Origin: Heliomarina sp018223035
GTDB lineage: Bacteria > Pseudomonadota > Alphaproteobacteria > Rhodobacterales > Rhodobacteraceae
Direction: 5' to 3'
DNA: 64,000 nt
Assembly: GCA_018223035.1 (NCBI GenBank)
Contig: JAAEZD010000018.1
Span: 1-64,000, forward strand
The notes beneath the pieces were generated by a model. That model saw only the letters and a program-made list of their open reading frames with translations. It ran no database searches and had not been told where the DNA came from. The stretch's first letter is position 1. Each line of letters starts with the position of its first letter. Shown piece by piece: positions 7,082-15,946 of this stretch. The position numbers and the translations under genes were made by a program.

Positions 7082-7982
7082 GACCATACCTGTGTGCGTC
7101 CCGATGTTTGGTCGCTGAGCGTTCAAACTCCAGCGTTGAGTGGTCGATCCCGAATTCCTCGTCGAGGCGGGTCTTGATTGCCGTCTTGATGTTTTCGAGG
7201 TCATCCCAGCGGTCCTCGGCGATTACGACGTGGGTATCGAGCGCCGCACGATGCTCCTGCATCTGCCAGAAATGTGCGTGATGAACTTCCTCGACTCCGT
7301 CCACGTCCTCCACGGCCGCGATAACCTTGTCCGTGTCGATATCGGGCGGGCTTCCCAACATCAGGGTGCGGATCGGGCCACCGATCTCGCTGAAGGCGAG
7401 CCAGAGGATATAGGCGGCAATCCCGATGGTGATCGCCGGATCAACTCAGCGGACATCGTAGAGAAGGATGAGAACGCCACCGACGATCACGGCCACAGAC
7501 GCCAGCGCATCGCTGAGGTTGTGGAGGAACAGCGCCCGGATGTTCACGCTGCCTTTCTGCATCGAATAGGTCAGCCACGCGGTGAGGGTATCGATGAACA
7601 GCGCCACACTGCCCAGGATGACCACGGTCCAACCCGCGACTTCGGGCGGATCAACAAACCGCATCGCGCCCTCATAGACCAGATAAAGGCCGATGATGAT
7701 CAGCGAGGTATAATTGATAAGCGCGGCGACGATCTCGACCCTGCCATATCCGAAGGTCATTTTCGCATCGGCCGGGCGGCGCGCGATCTTGCGCGCGCCG
7801 AATGCGATGACGAGCGACGCCATGTCGGAGAAGTTGTGGATGGCATCCGCGATCAGCGCGAGGCTGCCGGATAGTATCCCGCCGACAATCTGAGCGACCG
7901 TCAGGAGGCCGTTTGCCCAGATGGCAATGGCAACCCGCCGGTCGCCTTCTTTAGGCTCCATATGGGCATGATCATGCGGCAC
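7074..7982 (-). pseudogene. CDF family cation efflux protein with in-frame TGA
   Basis: Two frames join without a shift into one CDF protein of about 302 aa, interrupted by one TGA at 7446-7448 after residue 178 (…ILLYDVR-stop-VDPAITIGIAAYILW). Trp is usual here, so TGG to TGA is the simplest change. Motifs are a His-rich start (PHDHAHMEP), TM2 DAIHNFSD, TM5 LHNLSDALASVAV and a C-terminal cytoplasmic domain. The likely start is GTG at 7982 with AGGAGG six bases upstream, overlapping the transglutaminase-like gene. Intact, it would export Zn, Co, Cd or a similar ion. Function depends on readthrough or sequence error. Confidence 0.75.
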
Positions 7983-8742
7983 GAGAAGCCTCCTCATGGC
8001 CGTGGTTTGGCCGGCTGAGCCCTGGAACGCTTGGCAAACGACCAGCGCGGATCGCCCTGACGCGGGCATTCATCCAATGGCGAATGAGGTGCCGATAGAT
8101 CCAGTCGCGCAGGGGGCCAAACGCCTGACGATGGTGCTCATAAAACATGTCAGGATTATCGAATGTTCCAAAATCGCGGGCGATGCCGGTCTTCTGGATA
8201 TATGTACTCTCCCCCGTCCATCCGACTGGCGGTGCGCTCAAGCAGTCGGTCCCGGCACCGTAGCCGCATAGGGACCGTGTCTCGGGAAACGACCGCTGCA
8301 GGGCCAACAGGAAGGGTGTGTCGAGGATGAAGCCCTCAAGATCGACCCATCCTGCCTCGGTCTCGACCTCGATCCATGAGTGGAGGATTTCTGCGGGTGC
8401 GATCGGATAGATCAGTTCAGGCACGACGCCCCGTTGCAACGCTTTGTGGATTGTGAAGCCGTGCAAGCGGCATCTTACGCCGACAGCGCGTAGAAGCGCC
8501 ATCAGCAGCGTTCCCTTCGTGTTGCATTGTCCATACCTGTCGTCGAGTACTTCAGAGGCAGGAATGTCGTCGGCGCGGTTATAGCCAAAGTCGATCTCGT
8601 TTCGCACGAAGTCGTAGATTGCACCAATTCGATCATGCAACGGCAAGGTTCCCCACCCCCGGTCGGCGATCAGAGCGGCAAGTGAAGGATGCCTGAAATC
8701 CAAGAGTGGCGTCGACGAAAGCAGCGGGTCAACAGGGGTCAT
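7972..8742 (-). CDS. Transglutaminase-like cysteine protease family protein
   Basis: The 256-aa protein has a transglutaminase-core fold. Visible are the nucleophile region RYGQCNTKGTLLMALLRAVG (Cys near residue 72), the His in EILHSWIEVE and the Asp in WVDLEGF. There is no signal peptide, so it is probably cytoplasmic. Family members are amidases or proteases, and the substrate is unknown. It is the first gene behind the MerR-type promoter at 8772-8802 and overlaps the CDF gene, so it is expected to be metal-regulated. Confidence 0.75.
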   Translation of the reverse strand: MTPVDPLLSSTPLLDFRHPSLAALIADRGWGTLPLHDRIGAIYDFVRNEIDFGYNRADDIPASEVLDDRYGQCNTKGTLLMALLRAVGVRCRLHGFTIHKALQRGVVPELIYPIAPAEILHSWIEVETEAGWVDLEGFILDTPFLLALQRSFPETRSLCGYGAGTDCLSAPPVGWTGESTYIQKTGIARDFGTFDNPDMFYEHHRQAFGPLRDWIYRHLIRHWMNARVRAIRAGRLPSVPGLSRPNHGHEEASRAA

Positions 8743-8771
8743 GAGCGTTTCCTAGAATCAACTATACAGAG

Positions 8772-8802
8772 ATGATAGTTTCTACAGTCACTGTAGCTTC
8801 AA
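8772..8802 (-). promoter_or_regulatory. MerR-type promoter of transglutaminase-CDF-ICMT operon
   Basis: Minus-strand TTGAAG (8802-8797) and TATCAT (8777-8772) are 19 bp apart. The spacer holds a perfect dyad CTACAG-TGA-CTGTAG, the best of the set. The transcript start would lie about 20 bases from the ATG at 8742. Confidence 0.7.
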
Positions 8803-8828
8803 CCTTTATCTTGTCGCGACGCGAGAGA

Positions 8829-9446
8829 CTATTCTGGTTGGTGATTGTGAACTGCCTTGTGATGCTCGTCATGCGCGTCCCGCAGGATGCCTATGCCGCC
8901 CCACGCCGCGATGCCAGCCACCGCGACCCCGACAACGAGGTCGGGCCAGTTGCTGCCCAACCACCAAACGAGACCGCCCGCGATCAGGATGCCGCCGTTC
9001 GATGCGAAATCGTTGAGGCTGAAGGTGTTGGCGGCCCGGATGTTCACGTCCGGTTCCTTCAGTCGCCCGAGCAGCCAGATGCAGGCGAGGTTGACGACCG
9101 CAGCGATCAGCGACATTGCGATCATCAGAGTTCCGAGCGGTTCGGAACCGCCGACATAGCGCCGCCAAGCGTCAATCAGAATGCCAACCGCAAAGATCAG
9201 AAGCAATCCGCCGGATACGTTCGCGGCACCCCGCTTCCACTTCGACGACCGGGACAAGGCCAGTAGGCTGATGCCATAGACGAGGCTGTCGGATGTGTTG
9301 TCGAGACCATTGGCGATCAGGGCGCTGGAATCGCCGATAGCTCCCGTGGCGAAGAACCCCGCAACGATTGCGAGATTGAGACCGAGAACAATCCAGAGCG
9401 TCTGGCGCTCTTTTTCATTCTTCCCGCTGAATTCGCTTTCGACCAT
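8829..9446 (-). CDS. CDF-type cation transporter, short form
   Basis: The 205-aa protein has six predicted membrane helices but no C-terminal cytoplasmic metal domain. TM2 has ALIANGLDNTSDSLVYG and TM5 SLNDFASNGGILIAGG, which fit the CDF metal-site positions with D/N in place of the usual His. It ends in a His-rich tail (AHDEHHKAVHNHQ). It is likely to export a divalent metal. GGAAGG precedes the ATG. Its own MerR-type promoter lies upstream. Confidence 0.75.
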   Translation of the reverse strand: MVESEFSGKNEKERQTLWIVLGLNLAIVAGFFATGAIGDSSALIANGLDNTSDSLVYGISLLALSRSSKWKRGAANVSGGLLLIFAVGILIDAWRRYVGGSEPLGTLMIAMSLIAAVVNLACIWLLGRLKEPDVNIRAANTFSLNDFASNGGILIAGGLVWWLGSNWPDLVVGVAVAGIAAWGGIGILRDAHDEHHKAVHNHQPE

Positions 9447-9518
9447 CGAACTGGCAAACCTTCCGATTTCTAAGAAAGGGGGCAGAAACGCCCTCTTCGG
9501 ATGCCGCTATCAAAAAGA

Positions 9519-9549
9519 TATATAGAACCTCTAGCGACTGTAGATCCAA
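9519..9549 (-). promoter_or_regulatory. MerR-type promoter of short CDF gene
   Basis: Minus-strand TTGGAT (9549-9544) and TATATA (9524-9519) are 19 bp apart, with spacer dyad CTACAG-TCG-CTAGAG. It combines the arm types seen at the other sites, which supports a single regulator for all of them. Confidence 0.65.
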
Positions 9550-9559
9550 GAGAATTTAT

Positions 9560-9886
9560 CTACGTCTCTCTCGGCACCGAAAGAATAATCGCGGCACCGA
9601 TCAAACAGATAGACGTCCCTATGAAGTCCCATCTGTCAGGTCGCTGGCCCTCGACGAACCACATCCAGAGCATGGAGGCCCCGATGTAGATGCCGCCGTA
9701 GGCTGCGAAAGCGCAGCCCGCTGCGCTGGTTTCGACCTGCGCCAGCAACCAGCCGAAAAGCGCGAGCGCGAATATGCCGGGTGCGAGCCAGAGCGGTGAT
9801 GCCCCAAGACGCCACCACGCCCAGATAGCGAAACACCCGCTGATCTCTGCGACAGCAGCTAGCGGATAGGCAATTGCGACGTTCAA
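9560..9886 (-). CDS. YnfA family (UPF0060) small membrane protein
   Basis: With the TTG start at 9886 the product is 108 aa, exactly the usual YnfA length, and has four membrane helices. Typical features are AVAEISGCFAIW near the start and AAYGGIYIGASMLWMW with the conserved YGG. The TTG overlaps the merR stop (TTGA). YnfA resembles SMR-like transporters; function is not settled. It is probably cotranscribed with merR. Confidence 0.8.
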   Translation of the reverse strand: MNVAIAYPLAAVAEISGCFAIWAWWRLGASPLWLAPGIFALALFGWLLAQVETSAAGCAFAAYGGIYIGASMLWMWFVEGQRPDRWDFIGTSICLIGAAIILSVPRET

Positions 9887-10311
9887 GCCCCAATCTCGTC
9901 GTGCTCGGTCAGACATTCCGCATGGTCTCGAAGGACCTCCAGAACCTTGCACTCCGCAACGCTGTCACCGTCGCATTCGGCGACCATGCGTTTCAATTCC
10001 TTCTTAAGCGCTTGCAGACGCTTGATCCGCTGTTCGACTTGGTGGAGTTGCCGACGCGCGATCGAATCCGCCTCCGCGCAGGATTGGGACGGGTTGTCCG
10101 AGAGGTCCAGCAGCTCCCGGATGGAGTCGAGCGAAAATCCGAGCTGGCGTGAGTGCCGGATGAAAGCCAGCCGGTCGAGGTCCTTTTCAAAGTAACGGCG
10201 CTGGCCGCCTGCGGTCCTTCCGGCCTCGTTCATCAAACCGATTTCTTCGTAGTAGCGGATCGTCTGAACCTTGGTTCCGGTTCTCCGCGAGAGTGTTCCA
10301 ATTGCCAGCAT
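9883..10311 (-). CDS. MerR family metal-responsive regulator
   Basis: The 142-aa protein has the MerR winged helix (IGTLSRRTGTKVQTIRYYEEIGLM), a dimerisation helix, and Cys residues at the positions used by ZntR/CadR/PbrR-type sensors: one in NPSQSCAEAD and three in the tail (AECDGDSVAECKVLEVLRDHAECL). This supports a divalent metal (Zn, Cd or Pb) rather than Cu(I), but the ion cannot be read directly. It is the only MerR gene in the window and the best candidate to read the six CTNNAN-N3-NTNNAG promoters. Confidence 0.85.
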   Translation of the reverse strand: MLAIGTLSRRTGTKVQTIRYYEEIGLMNEAGRTAGGQRRYFEKDLDRLAFIRHSRQLGFSLDSIRELLDLSDNPSQSCAEADSIARRQLHQVEQRIKRLQALKKELKRMVAECDGDSVAECKVLEVLRDHAECLTEHDEIGA

Positions 10312-10320
10312 GTGCGATCC

Positions 10321-10351
10321 TTCAATCTACAAAGACTGTAGCTTACTGAAG
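10321..10351. promoter_or_regulatory. Probable merR operator
   Basis: CTACA (10327-10331) and TGTAG (10337-10341) form a dyad ten bases upstream of the merR ATG, with TTCAAT and CTGAAG flanks at 19-bp spacing. The arms match the other MerR-type sites, but the -10 is weak in both directions, so this probably serves autoregulation. Confidence 0.45.
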
Positions 10352-10421
10352 AGACAACTCCATTGAAAAGACAAAGGTTTCACTTTGGCGTGACTTCGGA
10401 CAACAAAAAGTAACTTTTCGC

Positions 10422-10452
10422 TTGAACCTCTATCTGCTGTAGCTTGTATCCC
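10422..10452 (+). promoter_or_regulatory. MerR-type promoter of SCO-to-Lnt operon
   Basis: TTGAAC (10422-10427) and TATCCC (10447-10452) are 19 bp apart, with spacer dyad CTCTAT-CTG-CTGTAG. It lies 38 bases upstream of the first SCO gene and would drive the long plus-strand operon to about 18.1 kb. Confidence 0.65.
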
Positions 10453-10489
10453 GCGCACAGACAAACTGAACAGGTGGGTAGCGCAAGCA

Positions 10490-11098
10490 ATGAAGAAGGT
10501 CCGGATAGTTCTCTGGTCGGCAGTGGTTGTCGCTGCGGCGGTGTCAGCCACGCTTTGGATGACTGAACGCAATCAGGGACCGGTCGCCGCGCGTGTTGAT
10601 CCTGAGGCCGAGAGTTTCACTGCGGATTTTGAGCTGACGGACCATACCGGTATGGTGCAGACCGACGAGGATTTCCGAGGGCGCTGGATGCTCGTCTTTT
10701 TCGGATTTGCGAACTGCCCCGACGTGTGTCCCATGGGGCTCGCAACCATCGCGCAGGTCATGGACGAGCTCGGCACCCAAAATTCCGCCGTCCAGCCCCT
10801 GTTCATCACGGTTGACCCGGAAAGGGATACGCCAAGTGCTCTGGCCAACTACGTTCCCCAGTTTGGTCAGGGGATCCTTGGGTTGAGCGGACCGCCGGAC
10901 CAAATCGAACGCACTGCCGAGACCTTCAAGATCTACTACCAGAAGATCGAGGAAGCCTCGGCGCCCGACGGCTATACGATGGGGCATACGTCGTCCTTCC
11001 TTCTCTTCGATCCGGAAAGCGAATTTGTCCGCATCTACGAATACGACGAGGAACCCGGACTGATCGTTACTGATCTTCGCGAAAGGATCGGCGCGTGA
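10490..11098 (+). CDS. SCO1/SenC family copper chaperone
   Basis: The 202-aa protein has an N-terminal membrane anchor (residues 6-24) and a thioredoxin-like domain with the copper site CPDVCP (near residue 79) and the conserved His in GHTSSFLLFD. SCO proteins deliver copper to cytochrome oxidase or act as periplasmic thiol-copper chaperones. It opens the MerR-promoted operon. Its stop overlaps the GTG of dsbB (GTGA). Confidence 0.88.
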   Translation: MKKVRIVLWSAVVVAAAVSATLWMTERNQGPVAARVDPEAESFTADFELTDHTGMVQTDEDFRGRWMLVFFGFANCPDVCPMGLATIAQVMDELGTQNSAVQPLFITVDPERDTPSALANYVPQFGQGILGLSGPPDQIERTAETFKIYYQKIEEASAPDGYTMGHTSSFLLFDPESEFVRIYEYDEEPGLIVTDLRERIGA

Positions 11099-11538
11099 CA
11101 GCTAGCCCAGACGCAACGCCAAGCGCCGCGAGCCCGGTGGCTTTCCTCTTCGCGGCATGGTTCGTCGCCTTGTCCGCGTCGCTTGCCGTGCTCTTCATCG
11201 GAGAGGTTCTGGGGCAGACCCCCTGCAATCTGTGCTGGTTCCAGCGTGCCTTCATGTTTCCGCTCGCGATCATCCTCGGGGTGGCGGCGTGGCGCGCCGA
11301 CCTCTCGATCTGGCGCTATGCCGCGCCGCTCGCGGTTCTGGGTGGTGCCGTCGCCCTTTACCATTCCCTGCTTTACGCAGGGATCGTGCCGGCGCCGATC
11401 GTCCCCTGCACGGCGTCCGGGCCATCCTGCACCGATGACGCGATGCTGATCCTTGGCCTGCCAATCCCTCTGCTCTCCCTGCTGACGTTCGGGGCAATCC
11501 TTGTCCTTCTCATTCAACTTCGACGGATATCAATATGA
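11095..11538 (+). CDS. DsbB-like disulfide bond formation protein
   Basis: The 147-aa inner-membrane protein has four helices and the DsbB active site CNLCWFQR (residues 42-49), with a second Cys pair in the periplasmic loop (VPCTASGPSC). It reoxidises DsbA with quinone. GTG start at 11095 overlaps the SCO stop. The adjacent DsbA-type gene overlaps in turn, so the two form a coupled redox pair. Confidence 0.85.
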   Translation: MTASPDATPSAASPVAFLFAAWFVALSASLAVLFIGEVLGQTPCNLCWFQRAFMFPLAIILGVAAWRADLSIWRYAAPLAVLGGAVALYHSLLYAGIVPAPIVPCTASGPSCTDDAMLILGLPIPLLSLLTFGAILVLLIQLRRISI

Positions 11539-12197
11539 ACCGAAAGACACTTCTGCTCGCGACACTCACTCTGGTACTGGCCGTTTTCGTGGCTGGTGTC
11601 TGGTTCGTATCGCGCCCCGATCCGACCCCGGTGGCGACAGCCGCTCCGCTGGAACAACAGGATCGTCTTGTTCGGTCCTATTCTCCCATACTCGGGCGTG
11701 AGGATGCGCCAGTGACCATCGTGGAGTTCTTCGACCCGGCCTGCGAGGCCTGCCGCGCCTTCCATCCCATCGTGAAGCAGATACTGACGCAATACCCCGA
11801 CGATGTGCGCGTCGTCATGCGCTACACTCCGTTCCACGGCGAGGGGTCCGAGCTGGCAAGCAAGGTGCTGGAAGCGGCCCGGTTGCAGGACGTTTTTGTT
11901 CCCGTGCTGGAAGCGCTGCTTGAAAATCAGCCCGCCTGGGCCTCTCACGGCGCTCCGGCAGCGGAGCGCATCATGGAGATCGCCGGAGCGGCGGGCTTGG
12001 ACACAGAAGCCGCCGCAAATCAGATCATGTCACCCAGCATCGTCGGCGTCCTCAATCAGGACCGGGCCGACGTCGAAGCTGTCGGAATTCAGGGCACACC
12101 GACGTTCTTCGTCAACGGTAAGCCTTTGCCAGAGTTCAGTGCGGAGCAGCTCTTGTCGCTCGTCCAAGCCGAAGTCGAGGCTGCGGCAACAAACTAG
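11535..12197 (+). CDS. DsbA family thiol:disulfide oxidoreductase
   Basis: The 220-aa protein has a signal anchor, then a DsbA/thioredoxin fold with active site CEAC (in FFDPACEACRAFHP) and cis-Pro loop GTPTFFVNGK. It would oxidise periplasmic thiols and be recycled by the adjacent DsbB. Substrates may include the Cys-containing SCO and other secreted proteins of this island (inferred from context). Confidence 0.87.
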   Translation: MNRKTLLLATLTLVLAVFVAGVWFVSRPDPTPVATAAPLEQQDRLVRSYSPILGREDAPVTIVEFFDPACEACRAFHPIVKQILTQYPDDVRVVMRYTPFHGEGSELASKVLEAARLQDVFVPVLEALLENQPAWASHGAPAAERIMEIAGAAGLDTEAAANQIMSPSIVGVLNQDRADVEAVGIQGTPTFFVNGKPLPEFSAEQLLSLVQAEVEAAATN

Positions 12198-12216
12198 AAC
12201 GAACAGGAGACCCAAC

Positions 12217-12699
12217 GTGTTCAAAACCTTCGCAAAGGCAATCCAGAGCCTGTCTGTCGCCCTTCTGATGGGCTTGCCAATGGCATCCTCAGCGCAGCAG
12301 TTGTCAGAGAACGCATCGATTGTGGTCGAGAGCCCCTGGGCGCGCGCGAGCCTTGGAATGTCGCGGCCCGGCGGGGCCTATCTGACCGTTCGGAACGAGG
12401 GCAGCGATCCGATCTCCCTTATCGGTCTTCGCGCGGAGATCTCCGGCATGGCTTCGATCCACGAAACCAGAACCAATTCTGACGGCGTCAGCAGCATGGC
12501 TCCGGCGGACGATATCGTGATCCCGCCCGGGGGTATGTTCGCCCTTGAACCCGGCGGATATCACGCCATGCTCATGCAACTGCAATCTCCGCTCGTCGAG
12601 GGGGAGACCTTTCCGCTGACCCTGCTCTTTTCCGATGGAACAGAGCTTGAAATCACCGTCCCGGTCCTTGGCATCGGCGCACGCGGCCCCGAAGGCTGA
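12217..12699 (+). CDS. PCuAC periplasmic copper chaperone
   Basis: The 160-aa protein has a signal peptide ending SSAQ and a PCuA(C) domain. Copper ligands fit the H(M)x10Mx21HxM pattern: MASIHE, SSMAPADD and GGYHAMLM. Such proteins pass Cu(I) to SCO or to the CuA site. GTG start at 12217 is preceded by AGGAGA. It sits between two SCO genes, which supports the partnership. Confidence 0.87.
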   Translation: MFKTFAKAIQSLSVALLMGLPMASSAQQLSENASIVVESPWARASLGMSRPGGAYLTVRNEGSDPISLIGLRAEISGMASIHETRTNSDGVSSMAPADDIVIPPGGMFALEPGGYHAMLMQLQSPLVEGETFPLTLLFSDGTELEITVPVLGIGARGPEG

Positions 12700-12707
12700 T
12701 CCGGCTG

Positions 12708-13331
12708 ATGATGAGGGTGGCCAAAATCGCAGCGATCGGGGCGGCGGCGGTCTTTGCCGCCCTGTTTGTCGGCTGGTGGCAGGTGGATGGGCCTGGCGCT
12801 GACGCCGCGCCGGGCAAGCGGTCTCTACCGCTGACTGCTATGGAATTCAGCCTGACGGATCAGGATGGTCGGGATGTCGGCCCGGAAACCCTCATCGGCG
12901 AGCCGAGTCTGGTCTTCTTCGGATTCACCTATTGCCCCGACGTTTGCCCGACGACCCTCTCGGACATTTCCGGATGGCTCGACGAGATTGGGCCGGACGC
13001 CGAAGACCTGAATACCGTTTTCATCACCGTAGATCCGGACCGCGACACGGTCGAGACCATGGCCGAGTATGTCTCGTATTTCCATCCGCAGATTCAGGGA
13101 TGGACGGGCCCGCCCAACCAGATCGCCGCCATCGCCGACTGTTTCCGTGTCACCTATGAGAAGGTTGAGGGGGAAAACGGCGAATATACGATGAACCACA
13201 CGGCGGGTGTTTTCTTGTTCGATGCAACAGGTCGCTTCGTCACCACCATCGACTATCACGAACCACGCGAATTCGCCGTGCCGAAGATAAGGCGCGCGAT
13301 GCAGAACAGAACCGAGAGGGCAGAATCTTGA
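12708..13331 (+). CDS. SCO1/SenC family copper chaperone (second copy)
   Basis: The 207-aa protein has a membrane anchor, CPDVCPTTL copper site and conserved His in MNHTAGVFLFD. It resembles the SCO at 10490 only in the family core, so it is not a recent tandem copy. Its stop overlaps the TTG start of the M23 peptidase (TTGA). Confidence 0.87.
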   Translation: MMRVAKIAAIGAAAVFAALFVGWWQVDGPGADAAPGKRSLPLTAMEFSLTDQDGRDVGPETLIGEPSLVFFGFTYCPDVCPTTLSDISGWLDEIGPDAEDLNTVFITVDPDRDTVETMAEYVSYFHPQIQGWTGPPNQIAAIADCFRVTYEKVEGENGEYTMNHTAGVFLFDATGRFVTTIDYHEPREFAVPKIRRAMQNRTERAES

Positions 13332-14677
13332 AACTGAGACATATCGTTCTGGGAACGACAATGGCCGCGGCAGCGGTCAGCACGATAGCGAGCCGGGCTT
13401 TGATCCTGGAGGCGCCGCCCGAGTACATCTTTTCCGAGGCTCCGGAAGCCTTGGACAGTCCACCCGAACCTCTCGATGGACCAGGCGTCAACGCATCTGG
13501 CGAGACGATGCCGAATATGCTTCCGGCCGCTTTTCAGCCGCCTGAGTTTCCCGCACTGGAACGGGCCGAGCCAGATAATCTGATGGCGCTTGTTCAGGCC
13601 CTCGCCACGCCGCCTTGGGAGGCGACGGTCGAGGCGGGTGACACATTGGACGTGCTTCTCTCTCTCGCGGACATGGATGCGCAAACACGGACCGAAGTCG
13701 CACTGGCACTGACGGTTGAATACGACCTGCGCCGCCTTCGACCGGGCCATCGTCCGAGCGTCGACTTTCGCCCGGACGGCACGCCATCCGTTGTGACGTT
13801 GGCTGTCGTTGACGGTGTGCGGATCGAAGTCACCCTGGACGACACCATTGCGAGTCGGACGGTAACGCCGAGCGCGTTGACAGTCGAGCGTGCGAGCCGG
13901 CTGCTGGTAAACGGGTCGATCTACGCTTCGCTGGATCGAGCAGGCGTCCCGGCCCGTTTTGCCGTCGATCTCGCACAAATCCTCGGGGAAACGGTCGACT
14001 TTCGCAGGGATCTTCAAGGCGGAGAGACCCTGAATATTCTTTGGGGTCAGACCGTCCTTCGCGATGGTTCAGAGGTCGGTCAACCGTCAATCTCCTATGC
14101 GGCCCTCGATCTGGCCGACGACCGCTTCGAAATCCTCTGGTCAGCCGAAGACAGCGGGCGGGCAACGGTCTATTTGAATGATGAAATCCTGCGGACGGTC
14201 GCGCCGCCGGTGGAAGGCGCACGACTGTCGTCGGTCTTCGGGCAGCGCAAGCATCCGATCTACGGCAATCTGCGGATGCACACAGGTGTCGATTATGCCG
14301 CCGCTGCGGGGACACCGATTGCAGCGACCGCACCCGGACGGGTCTCCTTCATCGGATGGCGGAGCGGGTATGGCCGGGTGGTCGAGATCGCGCACGGGTC
14401 AGACACAATGACCCGCTATGCGCACCTCAGCGCTGTGCCGGAGGGTCTGGCCGTCGGAAACCGCGTGGTCGCGGGCGAAACGATTGGCCAGGTCGGTGAG
14501 ACAGGCACGGCGACAGCTCCGAACCTTCACTACGAAGTGCGCGTGGACGGCCGACCTATCGATCCGCTCGGGGAGGAATTGCTCGCCTCTGTGGAAAATT
14601 TCGACACTGCGGACGCCACTGAAATCCTTGAAGCGACGCGCACACGGTTCGTGACCGTTCTTCGCGAAGACACATGA
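13328..14677 (+). CDS. M23 (LytM) peptidoglycan endopeptidase-like protein
   Basis: The 449-aa exported protein has a signal sequence, a middle LysM/OapA-like part (GDTLDVLLSLADM) and a C-terminal M23 domain. Zinc ligands are visible: first His and Asp in RMHTGVDYAAAAGTP, then the HLHYEV-type motif as NLHYEVRVDG, so His-x-x-x-Asp is intact. It likely cleaves peptide cross-links. TTG start is coupled to the SCO gene. Its place in a copper operon adds to the wall-enzyme theme of the island. Confidence 0.82.
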   Translation: MKLRHIVLGTTMAAAAVSTIASRALILEAPPEYIFSEAPEALDSPPEPLDGPGVNASGETMPNMLPAAFQPPEFPALERAEPDNLMALVQALATPPWEATVEAGDTLDVLLSLADMDAQTRTEVALALTVEYDLRRLRPGHRPSVDFRPDGTPSVVTLAVVDGVRIEVTLDDTIASRTVTPSALTVERASRLLVNGSIYASLDRAGVPARFAVDLAQILGETVDFRRDLQGGETLNILWGQTVLRDGSEVGQPSISYAALDLADDRFEILWSAEDSGRATVYLNDEILRTVAPPVEGARLSSVFGQRKHPIYGNLRMHTGVDYAAAAGTPIAATAPGRVSFIGWRSGYGRVVEIAHGSDTMTRYAHLSAVPEGLAVGNRVVAGETIGQVGETGTATAPNLHYEVRVDGRPIDPLGEELLASVENFDTADATEILEATRTRFVTVLREDT

Positions 14678-14697
14678 CTAATTTGACAGGAATTACG

Positions 14698-15150
14698 ATG
14701 AAAAACAGGTTTCAAACCTTGGCGGCTGCGACCCTCATGATTGTTGCCGCGACGGCCGTGACCGCCCAGACCGCTATCCACGTCGGAAAGACGCGCGGCT
14801 GCGGTTGTTGCCTTGCCTGGATGGAAAAGCTGTCCGAGGCCGATTTTGCCCCTGAAGGTGAGAATATGGGCGGGGCGTTGATCCGTCTGAAGATGGATCG
14901 CGGTATTCCCGTCGATATGTTCTCCTGTCACACGGCGACCGTCGAAGGCTACACCATCGAGGGTCACGTTCCGCCAGCCGATATTACTCGACTGCTTGAA
15001 GAACGTCCCGATGCCATAGGCCTGGCCGTGCCCGGCATGCCCATCGGCTCGCCCGGCATGGATTTCGGCGACGCTGCCGAAGCCTACGATGTCTTTCTGG
15101 TGAAATCCGACGGCTCCACTGAGATCTTTTCGTCCTATCCGGCGAGTTAA
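14698..15150 (+). CDS. DUF411 family periplasmic metal-binding protein
   Basis: The 150-aa protein has a signal peptide ending VTAQ and DUF411 signatures: KTRGCGCCLAWME, VDMFSCHTATVEGYTIEGHVP and GLAVPGMPIGSPGMD. DUF411 proteins are linked to copper or heavy-metal resistance loci. I chose the ATG at 14698 (AGGA upstream) because it begins the signal peptide directly; an ATG at 14674 overlapping the M23 stop is possible. Confidence 0.82.
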   Translation: MKNRFQTLAAATLMIVAATAVTAQTAIHVGKTRGCGCCLAWMEKLSEADFAPEGENMGGALIRLKMDRGIPVDMFSCHTATVEGYTIEGHVPPADITRLLEERPDAIGLAVPGMPIGSPGMDFGDAAEAYDVFLVKSDGSTEIFSSYPAS

Positions 15151-15151
15151 A

Positions 15152-15943
15152 GTGGAGCAAATCACAACACTCTCACCAGTCGCACTGGGCTTTCTAGGCA
15201 GCCTGGCCGCCGGTCTCATGACCGCCGTCGGGGCGACGCCCGTGCTTCTCGGCAAGACCCCTTCACGCAAATGGCGCGATATTTCGCTCGGCTTTGCCGC
15301 CGGGGTCATGCTTGCCGCGTCTTTCTTTTCTCTCATTATACCGGCACTCGACGCAGCGGAGGGCCGATACGGGGATGGCGCGATACCGGCGCTGATCGTC
15401 TGTGCTGCGATCCTGATGGGCATGGGCGCGGTCGCCATGATGAACGAAATGATCCCGCATGAGCATTTCAGCAGCGGGCGCGAAGGCCCGGAGGCGGTCT
15501 CGCTGCGCCGTGTCTGGCTCTTCATCATCGCCATCACGATCCACAATGCGCCGGAGGGTTTGGCCGTCGGCGTTGCGTTCGGAGCTGATGGTTTTACAGG
15601 CGGATTTCCCGTCGCTCTCGGGATCGGATTGCAGAATGCGCCTGAAGGGCTGGCTGTTGCAGTCGCCCTACTGGGCGAGCGATACTCGGCGGGCCGCGCC
15701 TTTGGCATTGCGGCACTGACCGGTCTGGTCGAACCCGTCACAGGTTTTCTCGGTGCCGCGGTGATCGTCGTGGCGCAGCCTCTCCTGCCCTGGGGTCTGG
15801 CTTTTGCGGCGGGTGCGATGCTTTACGTCATCAGTCACGAGATCATCCCGGAAACCCATCGCAGCGGCCACCAGAAGCAGGCGACGACCGGGCTCGCGAT
15901 CGGGCTCGTCGTCATGCTGTTCCTCGATGTCTGGTTGGGGTGA
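15152..15943 (+). CDS. ZIP family metal transporter
   Basis: The 263-aa protein has eight membrane helices and the ZIP core: TIHNAPEGLAVG, GIGLQNAPEGLAVA and YVISHEIIPETH. The HNAPEG and SHEIIPE residues form the binuclear metal site. ZIP proteins usually move Zn or related metals into the cytoplasm, which is odd in an efflux operon; some members are reported to work differently. GTG start. Confidence 0.85.
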   Translation: MEQITTLSPVALGFLGSLAAGLMTAVGATPVLLGKTPSRKWRDISLGFAAGVMLAASFFSLIIPALDAAEGRYGDGAIPALIVCAAILMGMGAVAMMNEMIPHEHFSSGREGPEAVSLRRVWLFIIAITIHNAPEGLAVGVAFGADGFTGGFPVALGIGLQNAPEGLAVAVALLGERYSAGRAFGIAALTGLVEPVTGFLGAAVIVVAQPLLPWGLAFAAGAMLYVISHEIIPETHRSGHQKQATTGLAIGLVVMLFLDVWLG

Positions 15944-15946
15944 TCC

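Noticed and set aside
11803..12216. Upstream extension of the PCuAC frame
   Set aside because: It overlaps the DsbA gene out of frame, and the GTG at 12217 with AGGAGA starts the signal peptide.
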